The notes beneath the pieces were generated by a model, which saw only the letters and a list, made by a program, of their open reading frames with translations, did no database searches and had not been told where the DNA came from. Below, piece by piece: positions 5,406-10,783 of a DNA stretch of 10,783 nucleotides. The stretch lies in the NCBI GenBank assembly GCA_964607755.1, contig CAZSMC010000103.1:1-10783 (forward strand), read 5' to 3'. A program made the position numbers and the translations under genes. The stretch comes from CAZSMC01 sp964607755 (lineage in GTDB: Bacteria > Zhuqueibacterota > Zhuqueibacteria > Residuimicrobiales > Krinioviventaceae). Numbering within the stretch: the first letter of the stretch is position 1; each line of letters begins with the position of its first letter.

Positions 5406-6194
5406 ATGAAATTTAAACATGAATTATATCGCTGGTTGCTTTTATTGTCGGTTTTGCCGGTCCTCGTGATGGGACAAGATGAACCAAGTGGTCTAAAGAT
5501 TATTCAAAACGTATACAATCGTCCTACGGGTTCGGATCAGCAAGGCGAATTAACCATGACCCTTATCAACTCGCGCGGCGACCGCCGGGTTCGAGAGATC
5601 AAACAATTCATCAAAGATTATGGCAGCGAGGAAAAGAAAATTATGTTTTTCCTGGCGCCCGCCGATGTGCGCAATACATCCTTTATGAACTGGAGCTATG
5701 ACGAAAGCGGCCGCGATGATGATCAATGGATCTATTTGCCCGCGCTGAAACGCGTCAAACGTATTTCCAGTGACAGCAAAAGCGATTATTTTATGGGATC
5801 GGATTTCACCTATGATGATCTCGGGGATCGGCATCCACAAGAGGATACACACACGGTGTTGCGGCGGGAAAACGTCGATGGTGTTGAATGCTTTGTCGTC
5901 GAAAGTATTCCCAAAGAAGAGGATTATATGTATTCCCGAACCATAACCTGGGTGATCCCGGATAAATGGATCGGACTGAAAAAAGAATTTTATGATCAAG
6001 ACGGCGATCACTTGAAGACACTGAGCGTTGCCGCGTACGAAAACATCAAGGGCTACTGGCTCATCACTCACAGCCGGATGCACAATGTTCAAAAAGATCA
6101 TACCACAGAAATGGAACTGAAAAATCTGATCATCGATGCAGGAATCCCGGATCAGCAGTTCACCGAACGCATGATGAAACGGGGGATTCAATGA
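5406..6194 (+). CDS. LolA-like outer membrane lipoprotein-sorting protein
   Basis: A periplasmic protein of 262 residues. A signal peptide spans about 1-23 (WLLLLSVLPVLVMG, cleavage before QDEP). The mature part matches the family annotated as outer membrane lipoprotein-sorting protein (COG2834, LolA-like half-barrel). Its marks are the central WIYLPALKRVKRI (108-120) and SDYFMGSDFTYDDL (126-139). Proteins of this group are repeatedly found beside RND/MMPL exporters and probably carry a hydrophobic cargo through the periplasm; this is family knowledge plus inference, not proof of lipoprotein transport. A strong GGAGG site lies just before ATG. It is 12 bp after the exporter, and its stop overlaps the next start (ATGA), indicating one operon and translational coupling. 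No lipobox Cys is present. Confidence 0.88.
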   Translation: MKFKHELYRWLLLLSVLPVLVMGQDEPSGLKIIQNVYNRPTGSDQQGELTMTLINSRGDRRVREIKQFIKDYGSEEKKIMFFLAPADVRNTSFMNWSYDESGRDDDQWIYLPALKRVKRISSDSKSDYFMGSDFTYDDLGDRHPQEDTHTVLRRENVDGVECFVVESIPKEEDYMYSRTITWVIPDKWIGLKKEFYDQDGDHLKTLSVAAYENIKGYWLITHSRMHNVQKDHTTEMELKNLIIDAGIPDQQFTERMMKRGIQ

Positions 6195-7468
6195 ACTGCA
6201 CTGTAAAACAAAGACTCAACGTTATGGCCCGCAAATCCCCGCGCCTCATCCTGGCCGGCTTGATACTGTCGCTCGGTGTTCACCCGGTTTTGACGCAGGA
6301 CTTGTCAATTAACGGGTATGTGCGCCATTACACCGGTGCTTTGTTGGATCAGGAAAACGAGTATTCCATTGTGCAGAATACGGTTGATCTGGATTTGCAG
6401 CAGGGCAAGGGACCTGTGGCGTTCAAGGCCAATCCGTATATTTATCATTACCGCGACCGCGAGCAGGAAATCGGCCTGCGTCAAGCATATATGGATATTT
6501 ATTTCCGATCCATGGATGTGCGCGTGGGCAAACAGCAGATTATTTGGGGCAAGGCCGAGGGTGTGTTTATCACCGATATCGTATCTCCCAAAGATCTGCG
6601 CGAGTTTCTGCTTCCGGATTTTGAAGAAATCCGCATGGGCATCACTGCCGTCAAAGCGGATTATTATGTCGGAAATCATACCTTTGAACTGGTTTGGCTG
6701 CCGGTGTTCACACCAACGCGCATGCCGGAAGAAGGCTCGATATGGCGTCCAAAGATGGATTTTCCGATAACGCCGCAATTCGACAGATCACAGCAACAGG
6801 TCGAGGGATCGCTGGACAACAGTGAATTGTTTGCCAAATATTCGGCTTTGACCTCGGCCATTGATATTGAAGTCATGGCCGGTTATGCCTGGGATGATGA
6901 TCCGACTTTGCATATCACCAAACAGATCGATCCGCAGACCCGGAAGCTCAGCGCCTTGACCGTCACGCCGCGGCATCACCGCCTGACGATTGGCGGCGGC
7001 AGTTTCAGTTCCACGCTCGGCCCATTGGTGCTGCGCGGCGAAGGCGCTTTTTATAGCGGCACGTATTTCAACACCGCGGATCCGGCTGTTGCGGACGCGG
7101 TTGTTGAGAAAAATTATCTACATTACCTGCTGGGGCTGGATTACAGCATCTGGGATATTCAATTGAGCGGTCAGTTTATTCAGCAGGCTATTCTCGACTA
7201 TGAACCGGGCATTGATCAGGACGAGTTTGAAAACACCATGACCGTGCGGGCACGGCGCGATTTTTTGCGCGAAACGTTGACCCTGGAACTGTTTTCCTAT
7301 ATCGGTTTGGATCATAACGACGCCCTGATCCGACCGCGCCTGTATTATGATTTGGCTGACGGATTTGAGATTCTCGTGGGCGCCAACCTGTTCACCGGCA
7401 ATCAGGGCCGGTTTGGTCAATATGAGGATAATGATATGGGCTATTTTAAAATTAAATACAGTTTTTAG
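6191..7468 (+). CDS. Predicted beta-barrel outer membrane protein (DUF1302-like)
   Basis: A 425-residue protein. The signal peptide is about residues 1-36 (LILAGLILSLGVHPVLTQ, cleavage near Q36/D37); an internal ATG at residue 12 could be the true start, but the ATGA overlap with the upstream gene favours the first. The mature chain alternates hydrophobic and polar residues in strand-like runs, such as QAYMDIYFRSMDVRVGKQQIIWGKAEG (98-124). The run VRVGKQQIIWG is typical of DUF1302/porin-like barrels. The protein ends YFKIKYSF, with the terminal Phe recognised by the BAM machinery. As the last gene of the exporter operon it probably forms the outer-membrane partner of the RND and LolA-like proteins. 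A porin unrelated to export is the alternative. Confidence 0.78.
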   Translation: MNCTVKQRLNVMARKSPRLILAGLILSLGVHPVLTQDLSINGYVRHYTGALLDQENEYSIVQNTVDLDLQQGKGPVAFKANPYIYHYRDREQEIGLRQAYMDIYFRSMDVRVGKQQIIWGKAEGVFITDIVSPKDLREFLLPDFEEIRMGITAVKADYYVGNHTFELVWLPVFTPTRMPEEGSIWRPKMDFPITPQFDRSQQQVEGSLDNSELFAKYSALTSAIDIEVMAGYAWDDDPTLHITKQIDPQTRKLSALTVTPRHHRLTIGGGSFSSTLGPLVLRGEGAFYSGTYFNTADPAVADAVVEKNYLHYLLGLDYSIWDIQLSGQFIQQAILDYEPGIDQDEFENTMTVRARRDFLRETLTLELFSYIGLDHNDALIRPRLYYDLADGFEILVGANLFTGNQGRFGQYEDNDMGYFKIKYSF

Positions 7469-7498
7469 GCCTGAAATGGAATATAGAGTAAAACGAAC

Positions 7499-7536
7499 GC
7501 GGGCGCGCATCATCGAGTGCGCGCCCGCCGTTTTTT
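7499..7536 (+). terminator. Intrinsic terminator of the exporter operon
   Basis: GCGGGCGCGCA (7499-7509) and TGCGCGCCCGC (7518-7528) form a perfect 11-bp GC-rich stem with an 8-nt loop, followed within two bases by six Ts. It lies 30 bp after the barrel gene stop codon. Confidence 0.93.
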
Positions 7537-7640
7537 ATGAGGCATGAAATCCCTGATTCTTTTGGACTTGTTTAGAGTCGCTGTCAGCCGAATCCATCCA
7601 GCCTGATAACGGAACTATAAAATGACTATGACGCCAAAAC

Positions 7641-7660
7641 TCATTGCCGGTGTGCAATGA
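7641..7660. repeat. Inverted repeat TCATTGC-N6-GCAATGA
   Basis: Perfect 7-bp arms around CGGTGT, with no T-run after it. It could be a hairpin or a dimer-binding site in the gap before the sigma gene. Nothing nearby identifies which. Confidence 0.35.
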
Positions 7661-8036
7661 ACTTACGCAACAGGATTGTTCGAAAGTCAGGATTCAACTG
7701 GAACCGACAGCAAATCCAAAAGTTATCGTTCATATCCACATCATTGAAAAACATACCGCTAACTCGGGCGCCGGCAGCCCGATCTCCGCAAGTCGGCCCG
7801 CGGTGAATATGTTCTTTTTCTCAAATAATGTTGTTTTCATAATTTAGTCTATCAATTCAATTTGGCTTGCAAATGTCTACTTTTTTTTCATAATTGATAC
7901 GCTCGATCATGGCGAGTTGCACGGACCACAAAAAGGCCGCGTTCGTCTCCCGCCCCGCATCAGTGGATTCTGGCGAAACCTGGAAACGCGCATTTACCCA
8001 ACTGACCCTTGTGTTGTTGCCGGTTCCAGGCCGCAT

Positions 8037-8054
8037 TGCGGCGGTATAGCCGCA
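8037..8054. repeat. Inverted repeat TGCGGC-N6-GCCGCA
   Basis: Perfect 6-bp GC-rich arms with a 6-nt spacer, a stable small hairpin if transcribed. It spans the TAG that interrupts the plus-strand frame of this region. Confidence 0.3.
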
Positions 8055-8227
8055 GGCGGGATTGGCTTTCATTTGTCGTCATCAAAAAACAGGCGCATCA
8101 AACCGGCAGCTCAAACGTCGTTTCGGCGGCTGTTCTGTTGTATGTCGCGCTGTTCCTCTTAACTCTGATTTTTTGGCGGCTACTCTAACGCTGCCCGTAT
8201 GACGCAATTTGCAGCCTGCCCGGCTAA

Positions 8228-8257
8228 TTGAACCGATCCATGCACGGATCGGGTCAA
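8228..8257. repeat. Inverted repeat about 50 bp before the sigma gene
   Basis: CCGATCC (8233-8239) pairs with GGATCGG (8246-8252) around a 6-nt loop. The pairing resumes outside one mismatch with TTGA/TCAA, giving about 11 pairs in total. It lies 50 bp before the sigma-gene start codon, so it may be a leader hairpin or an operator. Confidence 0.4.
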
Positions 8258-8307
8258 TGCTGCTCTTGTTGTCTCTGTACGGTTGAATAATTCGGGTCAA
8301 AAAAGTT

Positions 8308-8871
8308 ATGAATGATCACGACCTGGTTGAGAAAATTAAAAACGGCGACCATCAGGCGTTCAAATATCTGTTCGAACATTATCGGAACCAGGTTTTTAAT
8401 GTTTGCTACCGGATGAGCGGCAGCCGCCAGGAAGCTGAAGATGCGGCGCAAGATGTGTTTCTCAAGGTATTTCATGCCATTGACACATTTCGCGGCGAGG
8501 CCAAATTATCGTCCTGGATTTATCGTATCGCGGTGAACACCTGCCTGAAAAGACAGCGCCGCAAAAAACTGGAAAACTGGATTTCGCTGGATTTTCTGTT
8601 CCAGGACGACGGGACCTTCCAACCGGCCTCGCCGGAGCAAGCACCGGATCAACACGTTGAAAATTTGCAAAAAGAACAAATTGTGCAAAAAGCCATCCAG
8701 AGGCTTTCTGAACGGCAAAAAACAGCGTTGATTCTGTTTCGTTATGAAAATTTATCCTACCAGGAAATTGCCGCGGTCATGGACATTAGTCAGTCCGCCG
8801 TGGAATCGTTGCTGCATCGCGCCAAGGACAATCTGGCGCAAAAATTAATCCCTTTAAAAAAATATTTATAA
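8308..8871 (+). CDS. ECF-type RNA polymerase sigma factor
   Basis: A 187-residue sigma-70-family protein with only regions 2 and 4, the ECF plan. Region 2 covers about residues 8-85: QAFKYLFEHYRNQVFNVCYRM, then EDAAQDVFLKVF (44-55, core binding and -10 recognition), then SSWIYRIAVNTCLKRQRR (68-85). After a linker of about 40 residues, region 4 (about 124-180) holds LSERQKTALILFRYENLSYQEIAAVMDISQSAVESLLHRAK, the -35-reading helix-turn-helix. The ATG at 8308 is the best in-frame start, but the ribosome site before it is weak. A zinc-finger anti-sigma gene follows after 55 bp, so the pair is presumably a membrane-stress switch controlling the efflux genes behind it. I could not locate a reliable ECF target promoter before it. 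Confidence 0.95.
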   Translation: MNDHDLVEKIKNGDHQAFKYLFEHYRNQVFNVCYRMSGSRQEAEDAAQDVFLKVFHAIDTFRGEAKLSSWIYRIAVNTCLKRQRRKKLENWISLDFLFQDDGTFQPASPEQAPDQHVENLQKEQIVQKAIQRLSERQKTALILFRYENLSYQEIAAVMDISQSAVESLLHRAKDNLAQKLIPLKKYL

Positions 8872-8926
8872 TGACCGCAAGTTTTTTGAGCGGCACGGGT
8901 CTTATGTATTGAAAGAGGTATTGAAA

Positions 8927-9406
8927 ATGGATCATAAAACGATTCAAAGAAAATTGCTGCGTTACCTGGATGACGAGTTGTCCGAAAAGGAAAGATCACA
9001 GGTGCGGCATCATCTAAAAAACTGCCGGACCTGCCGGGATGCGTTGAAAGCGATTGAATCAATGTGGGTCTCGGAACAGCCGATTGAACGGCAAACCGCC
9101 CCGCCGTTTCTGTGGACGCGCATTTCCGCACAATTGGAAGCAAAAGCAGAAAAAAAGATTTTCAAAGGTTTGAAAAAACCGCTCCGGTTGGCGCTGCGTC
9201 CCATACTAACGATCGTTGTGCTGTTTTTCATATTTTACAGCGGCATCAACCTGGGAAAGCTGATGAACGGATCATCCGAAAGCGTCACTGAAATATCAAC
9301 AGCAAGGATAACGGACAATTTTGGTTCGAGTTATTTCGAAATTTTGCCCCCGGGTTCGCTCGACGCCCAAGTTTTGGCATTAGACAAAAGTGAGATACAA
9401 AAATGA
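8927..9406 (+). CDS. Anti-sigma factor, zinc-finger (zf-HC2/ZAS) membrane protein
   Basis: A 159-residue single-pass membrane protein expected to hold the preceding ECF sigma factor inactive. The cytoplasmic anti-sigma domain (about 1-48) has the ZAS motif H29-x3-C33-x2-C36 (HHLKNCRTC), with the usual DDELSEKE lead-in. One TM segment is at about 93-107 (ILTIVVLFFIFYSG), and a short periplasmic tail of about 50 residues follows. I chose the ATG at 8927, which has AGAGG about 8 nt upstream, over an in-frame TTG at 8909 that would add six residues. Its TGA stop overlaps the next start (ATGA), so the two proteins are probably made in fixed proportion. Confidence 0.88.
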   Translation: MDHKTIQRKLLRYLDDELSEKERSQVRHHLKNCRTCRDALKAIESMWVSEQPIERQTAPPFLWTRISAQLEAKAEKKIFKGLKKPLRLALRPILTIVVLFFIFYSGINLGKLMNGSSESVTEISTARITDNFGSSYFEILPPGSLDAQVLALDKSEIQK

Positions 9407-9897
9407 AGAAAAAAGCTGTCTATTTGATTGTTGCGGTGACGCTGATAAACCTGACTGCGATGGGCACTGTCATTTATCAACGCCGGCTGAATCCGGCAAG
9501 TCCCTGCGCGCCGATGCAAGAAGCCCGATTTGAACGGGTCAAGCGCGGACTGGATTTGTCGCCTGCCCAGATCTCCCGCTTTGAGGAAATCCGTCGTGAT
9601 TTCGATGCCGGAATTGATTCTTTGAATCAGTTGCTGGAAGGCGTAAACCGGCAGTTGCTGGAAGAAATCTGGCAGCCGCAGCCGGATGATGCCCGCATCG
9701 ACAGCTTGCTGAACCGAATCAGCCATTTGCAGATGGAATCGCAACACCGGGTGATTGATCATTTTTATCGGTTTAAAAAAGTGCTGACGCCAGAGCAGTG
9801 GCAAAAATTTTACGGCATTGTGGCCGAACGTTTTCCCGGCAGGATGAGGAATTTTAGCCCCCGGCAGCAGGCACATTCAGAAAAGGAAAATCAATGA
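9403..9897 (+). CDS. Membrane-anchored Spy/CpxP/CnrX-like periplasmic stress or metal sensor
   Basis: A 164-residue protein with an N-terminal TM or uncleaved signal (about 5-25, AVYLIVAVTLINLTAMGTVIY) and a highly charged, helical periplasmic part. Two LTxxQ-like motifs typical of the CpxP/Spy/heavy-metal-resistance group are visible: LSPAQ (52-56) and LTPEQ (128-132), about 75 residues apart. In relatives such as CnrX/ZraP-type proteins the domain binds metal or misfolded protein and informs the anti-sigma or sensor partner. Here it sits between an anti-sigma gene and a TolC gene, joined to both by ATGA overlaps, so it most likely tunes release of the sigma factor. There is one Cys (C35) and few His residues, so metal binding is not evident from sequence. 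Confidence 0.72.
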   Translation: MKKKAVYLIVAVTLINLTAMGTVIYQRRLNPASPCAPMQEARFERVKRGLDLSPAQISRFEEIRRDFDAGIDSLNQLLEGVNRQLLEEIWQPQPDDARIDSLLNRISHLQMESQHRVIDHFYRFKKVLTPEQWQKFYGIVAERFPGRMRNFSPRQQAHSEKENQ

Positions 9898-10783
9898 AAT
9901 TTAAATTTACGATTGACAGGATGGATATGACAGGGATGCTCAGGCTCTTATTTTTTATATCAGTTGTTTTGCTGTCCTTTTTCCGATTAAATGCACAGGA
10001 ACCGGATACGGTCGTTTTTAGCTTGAATGACTGTATAGAATCAGCGCTTAAAAACAATCCGCAGATTCTGGCTTCTGCTTTAACGGTGGATGAAAGCCGG
10101 GCGCGTGTCGATGAAGTTCAGGCCAGATATTATCCGACTTTGTCGTTAAGCGCCAGCGGCAGTCAATCAAGGTGGGATAATGGCACAGGGAGCGCCGGCG
10201 CCAGCAGCAGGGATAACTGGAGCGCTGGATTATCAGCCCGCTACACGATCTTTCAGGGGCTGAAAACGGTATCTGCTGTCAAGTCCGCCGAGGCCGGTTT
10301 TCAGGCGAGTAAAGCGCAGCATCGAACCAATCAACAGGATCTGGTAGTCAGGGTAACTGGAGATTACTATCGTCTGCTGCAGGCGGAACGGCTGGTGCAG
10401 GTAGCAGAGCAGTCTGTGCAGCGTGCACAGATGCATCTGGATTTTTCCAATGCGCTGTTTAACACCGGGCTGGCGAGCCGTTCGGATATTTTAAAAGCGA
10501 AGGTTGCCCAATCGGATGCTCAACTGGCGTTGATCCGGGCGCGCAATGCCCGATTGGCGGTGCAGGGCCAACTTAATTTGCTCATGGGACGCGCCGTGCA
10601 ATTGCCGCTAAAGATCGTGGATGACCTGGAAATGGGTGGTAGTTCTGCTGATAGCGGTTTTATCACTTTTGAAGGACAATTTGAAAAATATTTGCAAATC
10701 GCATTTGAAAGCCGGCCGGAACTGGAACGAATCGACCGGCAGATTAAGGCCCAGCAGGCAAATATCCGTTTCGCCCGCGGCGA
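9894..10783 (+). CDS. TolC-family outer membrane efflux protein (3' end beyond the window)
   Basis: The reading frame is open to the window edge, giving 296 residues of a family usually 420-480 long. The signal peptide ends at about residue 34 (LLFFISVVLLSFFRLNA, cleavage before QEPD). The TolC repeat start is clear: FSLNDCIESALKNNPQILAS (42-61), then RVDEVQARYYPTLSLSASGS (71-90). Later come a strand region with YTIFQGLKT (117-125) and long coiled-coil helices with GLASRSDILKAKVAQSDAQL (192-211) and LNLLMGR (227-233). It forms the trimeric outer-membrane channel of a tripartite efflux system. AAGGA lies 7 nt before the ATG, and the start overlaps the previous stop (ATGA). The matching adaptor and inner-membrane pump are expected downstream, outside the window. 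Confidence 0.94.
   Translation, partial: MKFKFTIDRMDMTGMLRLLFFISVVLLSFFRLNAQEPDTVVFSLNDCIESALKNNPQILASALTVDESRARVDEVQARYYPTLSLSASGSQSRWDNGTGSAGASSRDNWSAGLSARYTIFQGLKTVSAVKSAEAGFQASKAQHRTNQQDLVVRVTGDYYRLLQAERLVQVAEQSVQRAQMHLDFSNALFNTGLASRSDILKAKVAQSDAQLALIRARNARLAVQGQLNLLMGRAVQLPLKIVDDLEMGGSSADSGFITFEGQFEKYLQIAFESRPELERIDRQIKAQQANIRFARG

Larger units (their letters stand above)
7537..8307. other. Long intergenic region without a convincing gene
   Basis: About 770 bp between the terminator and the sigma gene. I see no reading frame with a recognisable product, no tRNA and no clear RNA family. A plus-strand frame starting at ATG 7909 runs to 8286 but is broken by TAG (8047-8049) and TGA (8200-8202); it could be a decayed gene or chance. 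The minus strand is open from 8300 to 7857 except for TGA at 8082-8084, without family motifs. Several perfect small inverted repeats lie in it (7641-7660, 8037-8054, 8228-8257). No strong sigma-gene promoter could be picked. It may be an untranslated leader, a decayed gene or a dispersed repeat. Confidence 0.5.

Noticed and set aside
5550..6191. Minus-strand open frame of 213 codons
   Set aside because: It is a shadow of the LolA-like gene, with no signal, domain or ribosome site, while the plus strand has a clear family match.
7611..7615. GGAAC as a -35 element of an ECF promoter for the sigma operon
   Set aside because: It lies about 690 bp before the sigma gene, another GGAAC occurs nearby, and neither has a convincing -10 partner.
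7857..8300. Minus-strand frame interrupted only by TGA at 8082-8084, considered as a second selenoprotein
   Set aside because: Residues on both sides match no redox family, no Cys partner motif flanks the TGA, and no suitable hairpin was recognised after it.

Overview
The window looks like chromosomal DNA of a Gram-negative (two-membrane) bacterium of moderate GC. Evidence for an outer membrane is a TolC-family channel, a predicted beta-barrel protein ending in Phe, a LolA-like periplasmic protein and an RND/MMPL pump. The gene set resembles FCB-group or Calditrichota/KSB1-type bacteria, but that placement is an impression, not a demonstrated result.

Region 1 (18-2109, all on the minus strand) is a stress module. 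It runs in transcription order from an Rrf2-family regulator with three clustered cysteines, to a RIC/YtfE/ScdA di-iron repair protein, to a small DsrE/YchN-family protein. The last gene is the most notable item. Its reading frame is interrupted by a UGA at exactly the place where relatives carry the first Cys of a CxxC motif, and the family sequence continues for 39 more residues to the normal C-terminus. A 7-bp hairpin with a 3-nt GUG loop sits 13-29 nt after the UGA, as expected for a bacterial SECIS element. I annotate it as a selenoprotein with a U-G-S-C motif at residues 75-78.

Region 2 (2110-7536, plus strand) is a TetR-controlled envelope transport locus: tetR, then a 12-TM RND/MMPL (COG1033-like) exporter, an outer-membrane-lipoprotein-sorting (LolA-like) protein and a beta-barrel protein. 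The last two genes overlap by ATGA. A strong intrinsic terminator closes the unit. The same TetR-type dyad (GTTAGTTA-N4-TAAC...) lies before tetR and before the exporter gene, which supports self-regulation plus control of the operon.

Region 3 (7537-8307) is about 770 bp without a convincing gene. It is rich in small inverted repeats, and one frame is broken by two stops.

Region 4 (8308 to the end, plus strand) is an ECF sigma factor, a zinc-finger membrane anti-sigma factor, a membrane-anchored Spy/CpxP/CnrX-like periplasmic sensor and the start of a TolC-family outer-membrane efflux gene cut by the window edge. The last three genes are linked by ATGA overlaps. This is the layout of an envelope-stress- or metal-responsive efflux operon; the pump and adaptor genes probably lie beyond the window.
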